A DNA stretch of 64,000 bases from Manduca sexta (GCF_014839805.1 NC_051119.1:10161245-10225244); one strand, 5' to 3'. Positions 10,501 to 20,032 are shown, numbered from the stretch's first letter. Program-made: numbers and translations. The notes: generated from the sequence alone by a model not told the origin.

Positions 10501-11293
10501 ATAAATTTCGAAAGGGAAGCCGGTAGGAATCGAGTTACATGAACCCTTGCCACTAGCAGATAGAGCAAGATTTTGTAACAAATCACAGCGGGTTGCCCCG
10601 AACATGTTATGGGTAAATAATTACTATGAAATTGGCTAAATTCAACGGGGAAATACATGAAATTTACCGAATTAAATGGGGTAGGAGAGGGGTTAGAGAT
10701 ACAGAGTTTTCTTGGCCTTCTTATGTTTACAATGCAGTTTTTTTTTAATTCGTATTGAATATGTTTAATTCATGATTACCGCCACTTAGGTCAAAGACCT
10801 ATAATTATTTTTCAATCGCTTTTTATTGAACCAAAAGCTGGATATAGCTATCATTATTGTCAAAGTCGTAGCAACCGCAATCAAAAACTTTTGTAACTAA
10901 AATACTTCCATCCACATCAATGATTGTTTTACTGTGGCGAAGAATCCATATAATCTGATTCGTAACGGCTTCCCTTTTATAATATATATATAAGCAGACT
11001 ATTAAAATAATTTTTATTTTTTATAATAAATAATTAATATTCATGGCATAGTGGGCTAAAATCTAATTATAATTAGTATTAGTACAAATATTTTGTGTCG
11101 GCTTCCCTTTCGGAAAATTCCACCGTTCACCATTGTTGTTTTGACTTACTTGTTTCCGAAATTTACAAAATCATAATTTTATAATACTAAAATATATTTT
11201 CAGGTAACTCCGAGCAAAGCTACTCTGACGGACTGGCAAAACCGGCCGATGATCCTTATCGGCAGATACATAGAGAAATATCTAAAGAAATAA
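4439..11293 (+). CDS. Uridine phosphorylase (UPP1/UPP2 family), seven coding exons
   Basis: The enzyme reversibly cleaves uridine with phosphate to uracil and ribose-1-phosphate, in cytosolic pyrimidine salvage. Joining 4439-4548, 4674-4797, 7492-7647, 8128-8313, 8471-8609, 9847-10040 and 11204-11293 gives 332 residues without a stop, and every intron is GT-AG. It aligns with animal uridine phosphorylases across the core, including the DILYH motif near residue 60 and MGG plus Arg88 for phosphate. RYAMYKVGP holds Arg117, and RLGTSGG holds Arg161 and Thr164. GQGR holds Gln240 and Arg242 for uracil, and IEME holds Met272 and Glu273 for ribose. These correspond to human His36, Arg64, Arg94, Arg138, Thr141, Gln217, Arg219, Met249 and Glu250. 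Human UPP1 has 310 residues; the extra length is mostly the N-terminal exon. The start is the first ATG behind a splice acceptor, with a 5'UTR exon expected upstream. UPP1 versus UPP2 orthology cannot be decided. Confidence 0.93.
4674..4797 (+). CDS. UPP coding exon 2
   Basis: It follows a tttgttttcag acceptor and ends at gac gct aag|gtactt. The first base completes a Lys codon, then 41 codons follow. It contains LDVDILYHLGL, the conserved N-terminal motif of uridine phosphorylases, with the His that reaches the partner subunit's active site. The preceding intron is only 125 bp; the next is 2694 bp. Confidence 0.9.
5484..5880 (-). pseudogene. LINE reverse-transcriptase C-terminal fragment in UPP intron 2
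   Basis: The - strand reads MDHETHKGIDLLTLKVKTRL, then RILAYFGHVIRKG and LERLVIIG. This is the characteristic C-terminal stretch of lepidopteran endonuclease/reverse-transcriptase LINEs. Past the frame breaks, codons resembling the later 'PTRWSDQ' tail follow. It is an old truncated insertion, antisense to the host gene, with no intact domain. Confidence 0.75.
5890..7480. other. UPP intron 2 remainder, no named feature
   Basis: AT-rich intronic sequence. A fragment at 5985-6130 resembles other repeats. A perfect 18 bp palindrome (cctttacacgtgtaaagg) lies near 6900. No alternative exon with good splice sites was seen. Confidence 0.4.
7492..7647 (+). CDS. UPP coding exon 3
   Basis: There are 52 codons in phase 0 on both sides, with acceptor ctatttcag and donor gtaagt. 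It encodes FVCMGG, the first phosphate-binding loop with Arg88, and RYAMYKVGPVLAVS, with the second phosphate Arg117 and the strand leading into the active site. Confidence 0.93.
7779..8036 (-). mobile_element. Short Helitron in UPP intron 3
   Basis: It has the same ends as the 2610-2885 copy (CTAG plus the gtctgtcgggtc complement at the 3' end; TCTATATATAAATATA at the 5' end), with an A before and a T after on the - strand. It fills more than half of the 480 bp intron, inserted antisense to the gene. Confidence 0.75.
8128..8313 (+). CDS. UPP coding exon 4
   Basis: There are 62 codons, phase 0, with acceptor gcttttacag and donor gtaggc. It starts HGIGIPSM and contains FRLGTSGGLGIPAGSVV, the signature region of the nucleoside phosphorylase fold (phosphate-contacting Arg161 and Thr164). 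It is clearly more GC-rich than the intron on either side. A Helitron ends 91 bp upstream of the acceptor. Confidence 0.94.
8471..8609 (+). CDS. UPP coding exon 5
   Basis: There are 46 codons plus one base, with acceptor ttttttgcag. The donor at 8610 (g|gtatta) is weak but is the only one that continues the frame into GQGR. It encodes a helix and the GGTMGADDFYRG segment that precedes the uracil-binding loop. The 5' intron is 157 bp. Confidence 0.9.
8850..9110 (-). mobile_element. Degraded Helitron fragment in UPP intron 5
   Basis: The segment tgttcgcggcttcacacgcg matches the GC-rich 3' hairpin region seen in other Helitrons of the window, for example 34120. It is followed by caatttcatctaaatttg, a body motif shared with them. 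The termini are decayed. Confidence 0.5.
9321..9481. mobile_element. hAT-like MITE, CAGTGGCGAA family, in UPP intron 5
   Basis: It begins CAGTGGTGCAGGGT and ends CCCTCCATCACTG, with family body motifs (tgcataaatgcga, ataatgataattagatttta, gggaagccgg). It is about 160 bp. The 8 bp duplications are no longer recognisable. Confidence 0.65.
9847..10040 (+). CDS. UPP coding exon 6
   Basis: Two bases complete the Gly codon split with exon 5, then 64 codons follow to the donor gtatgg. It holds the base-recognition motif GQGRLDG (Gln240, Arg242) and VRNIEMEAPALAAM, the ribose-binding Met/Glu helix, then VVCVTFLDRLQGDQ. This is the most diagnostic exon of the gene. Confidence 0.95.
10401..10555. mobile_element. 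hAT-like MITE with 8 bp duplication, in UPP intron 6
   Basis: The ends are CAGTGGAGAAGGA and CCCTTGCCACTA. They are flanked by gtagatag on the left and gcagatag on the right, 7 of 8 matching, which is the target-duplication length of hAT elements. Confidence 0.75.
10931..11142. mobile_element. hAT-like MITE close to the last UPP exon
   Basis: This is a copy in the opposite orientation to the 10401 element (actgtggcgaagaatccat ... ggcttccctttcggaaaatt ... caccattg). The internal sequence differs from other copies (AT-rich, taaataattaatatt), as also at 28850. This suggests a subfamily. Confidence 0.6.
11204..11293 (+). CDS. UPP terminal coding exon 7
   Basis: The acceptor atattttcag precedes GTA ACT CCG; 29 codons and TAA follow. 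The RPMILIGRYIEKYLKK tail corresponds to the C-terminal helix of animal uridine phosphorylases (human ends FIKKKLSKA). A hAT-like MITE ends about 60 bp before the acceptor. Confidence 0.92.
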   Translation, partial: VTPSKATLTDWQNRPMILIGRYIEKYLKK

Positions 11294-11418
11294 ACATATC
11301 AATAATTTTAATATAATATACAAAAATTTTGTTTTTGTAACTATTTCTTTATCACGAGACAACGTATCCATCAAAGTATATAAATTATTTCAAATTGTAT
11401 TGAATATTACTTTTTATA

Positions 11419-11424
11419 AATAAA
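11419..11424 (+). promoter_or_regulatory. Poly(A) signal AATAAA of the UPP gene
   Basis: AATAAA lies 126 bp after the stop codon and is followed by a T-rich stretch (cttattttttttgtc). It fits the 3' end of a short 3'UTR. Other A-rich runs nearby could also serve. Confidence 0.6.
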
Positions 11425-11429
11425 AATAT

Positions 11430-12700
11430 TAGAATTCAAATCAACTTATTTTTTTTGTCATGAAACCTAAGGTCTCATTTCGCTAAATGCTGCTTAAGCG
11501 ATGTTAACTCGTCAGTTCGATCTGTTCAGCTAATATAAACATGGCTCTAGTGCTACGAAGCCCGTAGCTCAAACGCAGCTACGGTGCTACGCGGTTCAAA
11601 AATATACGGGGTTTTAATGATCCATTTAGTAAACTTTGAAACGAAACCGTTTAACTAGACTTTATAAAACATAAAATAGTAATTATAGTTTATGAATTTA
11701 TTTATAACTCCATGCTACCTACAAATTATTATCTTATACGCTATTATACTATAAGTATTTTATTTAGGCTTGTTCAGGAATATGAGGCATTTTCATACAT
11801 TATTACAACTGAAAAAAATAGAATGAGATAAATACCGGCTTTGAAATTAATATTTGAAACGACATTATGGTATCGAACTACTATTAAATACCGTTTATTC
11901 TTTGATTTTTTTTTACAACAACTCTTTGGTATGATATGTTCATTTATTTACACACTTTTTATATATTCATATATAAAGGCGGATTTAACACCAGATGCGT
12001 TCTGTACCAGCCAACATTTGGGCGATGCAAAGATGAAACAAAAAAGATAGATGTGATAAATATTAATATGATAAAATATGGAAAGAAAAAAGTTAATATA
12101 ATATTATAGCACAAATATAAAAGTATAACTACACATACTCAATAAATATAACTATATTTAATGTACATAACATAAACATACATAAATATGATTATATATT
12201 CAAATATTCCTCCACACATTCACGTACCGCGTAGCACACAGTGCGCAAAGCCCGTTTTTCCCTCCAAACATCGGCTACGTCAGTACGTAGCGGTCACTCG
12301 TAGCCGTCGGGTCTACGCCTTTTTCCGCTCTATCCTTTTGTTGTTAAAGCATTCTATTTCTTTATTAAACTCATGTTAATATAACACATATATCGCGTAT
12401 TTTAACTGTTTTAGTGTTGAAATGTGTTAAATACATTGAATTGTTAAATTGTGTTTTGTGTAATACAGTGGTAGAGTTAATCATAGCGTGAGATTACGTT
12501 ATTTTTTCGCCGACATCTGTGCTTTATGTTGTGTGAAATTTTAATTATGGTCAAATTAAATGAAGTGAGACGTGAGTATTGATCTTATTTATGTAAGAAT
12601 AGAGTTCAAAATGTAACATGTAGGAGGGGAAAAAAATAATATCGTTACTGTCTTTGTTACATGCAAATTTCAGGTTGTTTTTTTTAAAAAAAAAAGACTT
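11430..12700. other. Intergenic, with inverted GCTACG-rich motifs
   Basis: The motif gtgctacgcggt occurs near 11590, and its inverse lies near 12230 (accgcgtagcacac). Both sit inside GC-richer patches of gctacg/cgtagc repeats. This may be a decayed terminal-inverted-repeat element of about 750 bp. The frames inside show no recognisable protein. Confidence 0.3.
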
Positions 12701-12709
12701 TTTTATTCA

Positions 12710-13112
12710 TAAATGGAAATGTGACCCAACTGCACCTGATGGTAAGTGAAACGTAGTCTAATAGAATGTCGACTGACGAGGGATGATTTCCTCTCGGCAG
12801 TCGAGTCTATTACGCCGGCCTGTTGGAACCGGATACACAGGCTGATCTTGGAACGCGACGCACTCACGTGGGCCACTATGGCGGGTATTAACACCTTGTG
12901 TACGGTGGTCGCTATGCGGGAGGATATGAAATATATCCTACCACGAGCAATCCAATCCGCTCGCGTTCCGGGATCAGCCTCTGTATATTCAGTCCTAACA
13001 GGTCGGCATAATTGTGTCGATTATCGAGGGCTACCCATCTCTCGTCAGTCGACATTCTATTGGACGCTCTCCACATACCATCAGGTTCAGTGGGGTGGCA
13101 TTGACGTGTCCA
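12710..13112. repeat. Family D repeat as an inverted pair
   Basis: The + arm from 12710 and the - arm ending near 13112 carry the same motifs in opposite orientation (cacctgatggtaag; aatgtcgactgacgag; ggcataattgtgtcga). The centre at ~12935-12960 is the ggtcgctatgcgggagg segment. The long frames across it follow from repeat composition. Confidence 0.7.
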
Positions 13113-13609
13113 TATAAAAAAAATGATAGACATACCTGAAATCTCAGAAAATATTTCAAAAATTACATCTCTGGGTGTTATAGGATTTTACCTCGGAAAC
13201 AGATTTGTATGGGCGGTACCGCCAGCAAAAGCAAGTTAAAACCCTTCGAGTTGAATGAAATAGTTCATGCATATTCTAGGCGGTAGAATTAAAATGCGAT
13301 GAACCTACCATATAGCGACAACATTTACGTTTTCATGAAATATTGACTAACATATAATCGAACCTAAGTTCTTACATTTAAAGTTTACAATTGGGTAAAG
13401 CGAATAGAACTTAAAGGGTAAAAATAATCTACACTACGATCGAGGTCACTTCACATTCGTACAACTCTATTATAACTCACGCAGATATAATTCGGCCCAT
13501 TAAATAACATAGATAACTTACTTTAGTTGCTATTACAAAATGTTATTAGTCAATTCAATAAGAGAGCCATGCAGTAGACATTTTTATGTGCATACGCCGG
13601 CTTCACTGA

Positions 13610-13715
13610 GCACTGTTGTCGATACTATCACGCTCTGTCACTCGCCACTGCACTATTGGACCCCACTCCACTTACTATCAGGTACAGTGGGCTCATTTTT
13701 TCGTGTATGTATAAA
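13610..13715 (-). repeat. Family D repeat fragment
   Basis: It contains attggaccccactccactta and ctatcaggtacagtggg, the reverse complement of the family head. Confidence 0.6.
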
Positions 13716-13747
13716 AATACTCCATCTGAAAACAAGATAATGATACG

Positions 13748-13908
13748 CAGTGGCGAAGAATGAAGTTTTCCGAAATCTCACCCGACACAACATATAGGTA
13801 CTAATAATATGCATAAATGTGGTTTGCAAATGTTTCTAATAAATATTAGATTTTACATAAGTTACGAAAGGGAAGTAGGAATCGGGTTATATGGACCCTT
13901 GGCCACTG
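13748..13908. mobile_element. hAT-like MITE, CAGTGGCGAA family
   Basis: The ends CAGTGGCGAAGAATGAAG and CCCTTGGCCACTG enclose the usual body motifs (acaacatataggtactaat, tgcataaatgtgg). The flanks no longer show a clear 8 bp duplication. Confidence 0.7.
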
Positions 13909-13959
13909 AGTACGCATTTTACAACACCAACAAATAAAGATAGATGAGAACACTAATTT

Positions 13960-14353
13960 CGACGGTCCCTACGTAAAGTATCGAAACGTAGGGAATAAAT
14001 TAAGGAATTAGATTTTTCAGATCACCACGGAACAATATTAAATATGAAGCTTCCCGATCAATCATCCCACACTACATGGTACACTAATAAAAGACTATAC
14101 AATAATAAAAATGTACAACAATTTAAGTCTCAACTTCAGGCAATAAACTGGACAGAAATCATAAAACCAAATAAAAATATACATGAAAACTATAAAGCAT
14201 TTAACACCACATTACTTACAATTTTAGATGAATGTATCCCAAAACGTAAAATAAAAGTAAGCTCTAATTTGAAAAAATATTGGTTAACTGTTGGTATTAA
14301 AATGTCGTGTAAAAACAATTTTGCAGATGCAATACTTTACGTAGGGACCGTCG
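13960..14353. mobile_element. DNA-transposon ends enclosing a LINE ORF fragment
   Basis: The perfect inverted ends cgacggtccctacgtaaag and ctttacgtagggaccgtcg lie at 13960 and 14353. Between them is a 116-codon open stretch from 14044 with LINE character. A third copy of the same terminus ends at 14527. This looks like a MITE-type element that acquired, or was invaded by, retrotransposon sequence. Confidence 0.6.
14044..14320 (+). pseudogene. LINE ORF2 fragment (endonuclease-RT linker region)
   Basis: The open frame reads ..FKSQLQAINWTEI.., ILDECIPKRKIKV and KKYWLTVGIKMSCKNN. The 'W.T.GI..S...K' pattern after a basic stretch is typical of the segment between the endonuclease and reverse-transcriptase domains of CR1/Jockey-type LINEs. 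No RT catalytic motif is included. It runs from the left transposon end to its right end. Confidence 0.65.
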
Positions 14354-14465
14354 AATATATATCGCTTGTTATTGTTATATTACTATGGCGATAAGAACTT
14401 CGACCCTTATTGTCTTAAATAAATGCAGTTCCTTTTAATAAGGACCGTTTAAATATCTTTAATAT

Positions 14466-14527
14466 GTAAAGTATCGAATCTGCAAAATGCAATTTTGCAG
14501 ATTCGATACTTTACGTAGGGACCGTCG
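14466..14527. repeat. Near-perfect hairpin adjoining a DNA-transposon end
   Basis: The sequence gtaaagtatcgaatctgc is mirrored by gcagattcgatactttac around aaaatgcaatttt, then continues into the terminus gtagggaccgtcg. Such a short two-ended palindrome looks like a minimal deletion derivative of the 13960-14353 element. Confidence 0.7.
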
Positions 14528-14700
14528 ATTTGTGTTCGGCACGACTGCAGTGCTGAAGTCTCGGGGTCGATCTCTGGGTCGGGTAAAGTGATATTGGATT
14601 TTAGTCAGTATCAGCCTGGAGACTGTAATTTGTGTTCAATTTGACGGGAGGCTTACCCCCTACAATATAATGGGATGGAATACTCACGGCAGAAAGTAAG
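14528..14700 (+). mobile_element. Degenerate SINE fragment (type 2)
   Basis: It matches the type-2 SINE at 21658 from the box-B-like region on (gtcgggtaaagtgatatt, cagtatcagcctggag, gggatggaat). The tRNA-like head is replaced by the transposon terminus. Confidence 0.55.
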
Positions 14701-14739
14701 ATCAGTTGCGCCTCTGTCTACTGTTTCGGAGATAAAAGG

Positions 14740-14970
14740 CGTGTATGGGTAGGTTTGAGTTACGCTACCGTCTGAGAAGACACACTTGCTATGTCTATTT
14801 TACTACCAAGCAGCAGTCTGCACACATTTGAACGGCACCGCAGCCAGTGTTATGGCTAATATAAGATTTTACATCTCAATCCTCAGGGTGACAAGCGCAG
14901 TACAGAGTTTTGTAATTCAGGGTCTGGAAGATGCTGCTACTGTTTATGAGCGAGTTGATTGACATTAGAC
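14740..14970 (+). mobile_element. Poly(A)-type retroelement fragment (family E)
   Basis: It shares caagcagcagt, tttacatctcaatcctcagg and tgtaattcag with copies at 31832-32145 and 60706-61008, which end in A-rich tails. This copy is truncated at its 3' end. Confidence 0.5.
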
Positions 14971-14979
14971 GAGTGGTAT

Positions 14980-15840
14980 GCTTGTCTCGTTAGTAGAAAA
15001 AAAATTAAAGGTATTTTCTCACAGATAACCAAGTGAGGCGGCAGTTTGCACTTGCGTTTAAAACATTCTTCCTAATCCTTACGTTTTTCTTTTAAGGCTG
15101 ATATTCGTGGTTCACTAAAATTAAGTTGACCTACTTGTTCGAAATTAACGGCTATAAAAAACCTAATCGGTGCTCTATCTTCCAGACTTTTAAAATTATT
15201 TGACTTGAATATCAAAGCAATAAAATTTTTTGATAACATTCGTAACAATGATTACTTTTGAAAAAGTTTTTTTGTTTATGTTCCGATAGTAATTTTTTAT
15301 AGTTCACTCGTTATTTGATTCTGCATTTATAAATTCCAGACGTCAGATGACATTTCGTAACTTTAAATTCGATTCAAAACATTTATATTCATAAGCTTTC
15401 ATAAAATTATAAATCACTTTAGTTATTGGAGGACTGCTCATTCATTTTGCCACATTATTTATGCTTTTAATAACACAAACGTAAATCATACAGAGAAAAA
15501 ATGGCGGAGCATTCATAAAATTATTTAGGTGTTTTGAATATTAAAGAGTTATGTGTTAATATGTTCGTTTATATATTTAGTCTAGAAAAATTCGCGCGAG
15601 ATTACATGGTTGGGGCGTTAAAACAATGGACGGCGCTTTTTATTCCTTTTCTTTGTCTTAAACATAGTAGTAGTGTTCAAACTGATTACGGGTCTAAAAG
15701 ACGCGTTAATAATACGATATATAATATGAATGTGGATTTATGCAAGTCATTATAAAATATTTGTGTGATGAACTGCCTCGATGGCGCACTAAATATTCGC
15801 AAGCTTTCAAGTTAAAAGTGTAAATCAGCATTTTATAACA
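14980..15840. other. Intergenic, nothing recognised
   Basis: AT-rich sequence without repeat signatures I can name and without splice-flanked open frames. Confidence 0.4.
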
Positions 15841-15842
15841 TA

Positions 15843-16060
15843 CTCGATTTGGCTCGTGGCTCCGCCCACATGTAGAAATTTTTGGGGACAAAAGTCCCGT
15901 ACATTTTCCAGGGATAGAAAGTAGCCTGGGTAGGTTCCAGGGTTTTGAACTATCTCTATACAAAATTTTGTAAAAATCCGTGATGTAGATTTTGAGAAAA
16001 TCGATCATATACAGACAGACAGCTTTTGGTGACTTTGTTTTTTAATATAATGTTCTTTTC
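15843..16060 (-). mobile_element. Degraded Helitron-type fragment
   Basis: The GC-rich end ggctcgtggctccgccc and body motifs (caaaagtccc, ttttccagggat, gatcatatacagacagac) match fragments at 44790-45010 and 56430-56660. Confidence 0.5.
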
Positions 16061-16119
16061 ATGCAGTCTGCAAGTATTTTTGGTTCTGATTTAATTTCTG
16101 ATTTAAGAATTCCGACTGC

Positions 16120-16330
16120 CAGATTTCAAGACACTGTAAGCTTTTTCAGCGTAGATCGGACCGTCACCAGCTATTTATAATTATAATAAAGATATTGTTA
16201 CTTTTCGGACGATCAACACCTCAGTCCGCTCTGTGACCATGAAGGCTACAAAGTCTTCGAAACTGGAGAAAATTATAATAAAAATCAGCAATAAAAACCG
16301 AAAACTAGTTTTATTTAGACGTTTAAAATT
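16120..16330 (+). repeat. Dispersed repeat with conserved core 'GTGACCATGAAGGCTACAAA' (family G)
   Basis: The core cctcagtccgctctgtgacc ... gaaggctacaaagtcttcg recurs at 43120-43360 and 56735-56890, and on the other strand at 28490-28600. The flanks are AT-rich and share only weak similarity (aataaaaacc, aaaatc). The class is unknown. Confidence 0.6.
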
Positions 16331-16919
16331 CGCGTAAACATAAGAAATCATTAAGCTATCTTAACTTAGTTTTTGGTTTGCGACTGGCGTTAGGTCCATT
16401 GTCCATGACGTAACACAATTAATTGCACGTTCAAGGGAAAAATATCTCGATTTTTTTTTATCTTTCGCCTTGTTTGGTCAAATTTGTAAGACACTAACAG
16501 TGGTGGCGTTATTTCGTGTTACAATTGAATAATAAGACATGGCAGCTGACAAAGGTCGCGTAGGGTTGTCACGTATAGATAACACAAAAATTTAATTAAA
16601 AAACATTGGCAGAATTGTCATATAAACGATACAGCCAAATAAAATAAATTGGATTGGACTGGAATTAAAAATAAATCTCTGATCATAAAATAGAACATGT
16701 TTAGTTATTAGTTGTTAGACTAGGAACAAATAATTTATTGAGGTAACTTACCATTCTATTTGGATATAGATATCTTATAAGTGAGAGTTTAAAAAAAATT
16801 ATAATACATGTAAAGTCAACCTCAAAAGTAGCTCAACAGATTCAATACTTTTTGTTTTAAGTAATAAAAAATTGGTTAGGTCACAATTGTATATATAATT
16901 TTAAGTATAGTTTTTTTTA

Positions 16920-17175
16920 GCTGCTTGTGGACTGTAGTACATACAACTGTGCGATTTACAGTACTCTTCGCCGGAATGCATTATGCATCCCGGTAGGCAA
17001 CGGCTTGGCTGTACCTTTGGCATAAACCCACAGGCTGCGATAGCTGCTTACCATCATGTGGACCGATGGCTTGTTTGACTACTAAGGAAAAAAAGTGTTC
17101 CTATTCCCACTGTGGTCATATCACTTAACATAAGGCGAGGGTAATGTATTTCTCGCTATTTAAATAAAAAAATAA
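16920..17175 (+). mobile_element. Retroelement 3' end with A-rich tail
   Basis: The sequence gcttaccatcatgtgg, followed by gcttgtttgactacta and an A-rich run, resembles the common 3' end of lepidopteran non-LTR elements. A related but weaker fragment lies near 22610-22690. Confidence 0.45.
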
Positions 17176-17605
17176 AAAATATTTAGTAATAAAAAAATTG
17201 GCTGAAATATTGGATATTCTTGGATTACTGGCATAATGTTAGCAGAGCTACAGACACAAATATTGTTTCATTTAGTATCGTAATGTATGACTCTGTATGC
17301 GGACAGACTTGATCTAATCAAAGTAGAGTGGAAATGTTTGACTTTTGGCGAAGTTAGTTGTTGCTAATGGAGTATCGAACGAGATTTGACAGGAGCGCCA
17401 ACGCGAAAAGCTGCGATGAACAACAGACTTTCCTGTCTCTATGATACTAGAGATAAAGAATATTTTTAAATGCTTCGAGAACTATAGTGGTCATTATAAC
17501 CTATTATTATAAATACGAAAGTTTATGAAGATATTTGGATGTTTGTTGGAAATAAAAGCAGAAACTTCTGACATGATTTGGATAAAATTTGGTTAATATG
17601 TAGCA

Positions 17606-17815
17606 GAGGTGAAAGGTGAAATTTTTCTAAAGGGAACTTAACACAACATATACATACTAATATGCTTAATGCAGTCTGCAAATCGTTCTAATGATAATTA
17701 GATCCTACATAAAGAAGCAAGCAGGCATAAATGCAGTCTGTAAATTGTTCTAATGATATTCTATATAAAGAGAAGCCGGTAGCAATCGGGTTATACGGAC
17801 CCTTCGTTATAATAT
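17606..17815. mobile_element. hAT-like MITE, CAGTGGCGAA family, with internal duplication
   Basis: Family body motifs are present (gaggtgaaaggtgaaattt, aacacaacatatacatact). The 'aatgcagtctgcaaatcgttc' stretch occurs twice (~17670 and ~17730), so about 60 bp was duplicated in this copy. Confidence 0.6.
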
Positions 17816-17855
17816 GAAGACTATACCTAGGATTGAGGTATTATGATATAATAAT

Positions 17856-17990
17856 AATAATATCCGCCTTGTATTATATACAGTCCCACTGTTGCGCACG
17901 GGACTCCTCTACTACTGAGGGATTAGGCCTTAGTCCACCACGCTGGCCTAGTGCGGGTTGGTAGACTTCACACACCTTCGAAAATATATA
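17856..17990 (-). mobile_element. Metulj-like SINE, 3' part
   Basis: Reverse complement of the SINE 3' end: ccttgtattatatacagtcc, cctctactactgag, ttagtccaccacgctggcc. The tRNA-like head is absent. Confidence 0.75.
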
Positions 17991-17999
17991 CTCGTTTTT

Positions 18000-18715
18000 A
18001 TCCCTAAAAGGTTCCACCACACGAGCAGAGCGAGCTCACTTAGTAATTAGAAAAATATGGACTGAATAAAGAAAGAATAATATGGCAATTGAGAGTTAAG
18101 TCTATAAATCCAATGTAAATTTAATAAACATTTATTCAACTTGTCAATTTTCCCCTCATTCCATGGCGGTTGGAACTTTCATTTCCCGCTGAGTTTGCCC
18201 GGCAAAGTTATAATTTACCTCCAACGTAGAAAGGAGTTACTTCTCAATGTTATATAAAGTAAGAACCATTCACATCTCTATAAAGAGCAAACAGCTACTG
18301 TTGAGAACTGGAAAGCAAAGGATTGAAATTATGAGGAATTGATATTTTAGAGAATGGCTAAAATGTTTACAAATCTCATACAATTTATAGCAGCATATAT
18401 TTTGTATCTATAGAAGATTTGAGGGCATTATCTCGGGGTTTTTGCGGTGTTTGCTTTGTTTTCATCGACGGAATATTATTAGTAAATTTTCATTAGTTAC
18501 AAAATACAAATAACTGTTGTGGATAATGACTTGTTTAATTGTTTTTTACCTCGAAGTGTTATGTTTTTTTCTGTATTTTTTCAAATAAAGTAAAATAAAA
18601 TAACTGCATATAAGAAATAATCGAGAAAAATGCATAGGTCTTTTGTTTTGGTATCGCTTGTGATCGAACCCGCGAGCAATAACAAGCGGTTTAATAAATA
18701 AAAATAATTTTAACA
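18000..18715. other. Intergenic, nothing recognised
   Basis: AT-rich, without open frames, tandem repeats or known element ends. Confidence 0.4.
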
Positions 18716-18722
18716 AAAATTA

Positions 18723-20032
18723 AACCGCCTTCAAAAACCACTCAAAACCAAAAAATAATTTCACATAACAAGTATATATTGGATACCAATTTTGGAGTCG
18801 GTGCCTAATTAAAATTGCTAGTTAGCTATATTTGTTGCATAGTCCATCTATGAGCTAAATTTCTTTTAAATCAATTAAAAGGAGTAGGTTTGCGTATACT
18901 ACAACATACACAGTGAAAGGTGTAATACCAAGCACATGTATGGTGTTTCATCTTTTTATTTTCTCTTTTTTCGAGGCAGGGAGTGTAATACACCCACATT
19001 TGACCAGCTATATGTCGCAGGGGACGAATTTGGGTAGTGTACTGTTCACAAATTTAAATATTTCCTTAATAGCTTCCATTTGCTGTGCTGCGGCGATGTG
19101 TTTATCTCCGGTGACGATCTGACTTGCTGACTTTGTACACTGGCAGCACATTGTTTTCGTATATTCGTTAATGTATTTATCTAGCTTAACTAGCAATTTT
19201 AATTAGGCTCACAGTACAACTATCGCGCTGTAGTGTAACACCTTTGACTACCCCTGAAAAGGGTAAAAGGTGTGATGCTACATATATGTATGTATGTAAA
19301 AAGTGCAGTCAACTAAACCCAACGCAAAAACACAACTAATGTGTTTCGCACGCAGTACGACTATCGCGGTGAAATTATACGCCTCTGCCTACCCCTGACA
19401 CGGGGAAATGGTGTGATGCTATATATATTTATGTAAGAAGTAGATTCAAGCTAACCTAACGCAAAAACACAACTGATATATTTCGATCATAATACAACTA
19501 TCGCGCTGTGGTGTTACATCTCTGCCTACCCCTAAAAATGGGAAAAGGTGTGATGCTATATACATATATGTATGTATGTAAGAACGTAGAGTCAATTAAA
19601 CCCAACCCAAAAACACAACTGATATGTTTCACACACAGTACGACTATCGCGATGAAATGTTACGCCTCTGCCTACCCCTGACACGGGGAAAAGATGTTAT
19701 GCTATATGTATAAGTATGTGAGAAGTACAGTCAACCAAACTCAATGCAAAAACATAACTAAATACGTCACAGGAAAGCTAAATTCGCGATTTCGTTTTCT
19801 TGGACGACATAATTATTCTAGTTTTTTTAATTTTAAAACCAAACTACCAAAGCGATCTTGAAAAAAATTTTATGGGACCAATCTGGAGAGAAATTCTTTC
19901 GAATAAAAAAAGAATTTTCCAAATCGGTTTATAAATGAGCGAGTTCTGAAGTACCAAACATACAAAAAAAAAAAAAAGAAAAAATAAAACTCACGTCGAA
20001 TTGATAACCTCCTCCTTTTTTTGAAGTCGGTT
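18723..20032 (+). mobile_element. Element with AACCGnCTTCAAAAA inverted ends and internal 140 bp array
   Basis: The left end AACCGCCTTCAAAAA is mirrored by ttttttgaagtcggtt on the right. A short version with the same ends lies at 57203-57367, and an inverted piece of the body is at 39590-39960. The interior contains a four-unit tandem array and AT-rich sequence. It has no transposase frame, so it would be non-autonomous. Confidence 0.6.
19208..19765 (+). repeat. Tandem array, four ~140 bp units
   Basis: Each unit starts cagtacgactatcgcg (variants with aca or ata) and passes through tctgcctacccctgacac, gtgtgatgctatat and a TATG-rich run to ccaacgcaaaaacacaact. Unit starts fall near 19212, 19353, 19491 and 19637. 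The units have diverged from each other. They are far too long for CRISPR repeats. Confidence 0.8.

Noticed and set aside
12746..13117. 123-codon frame on +, 73-codon frame on -
   Set aside because: Both lie wholly inside the inverted family D repeat pair, and similar chance frames occur in other copies (1117, 35318, 51472).
19208..19765. CRISPR-like regularly spaced repeats
   Set aside because: Units are ~140 bp, diverged, without short identical repeats separated by unique spacers, and the genome is eukaryotic.
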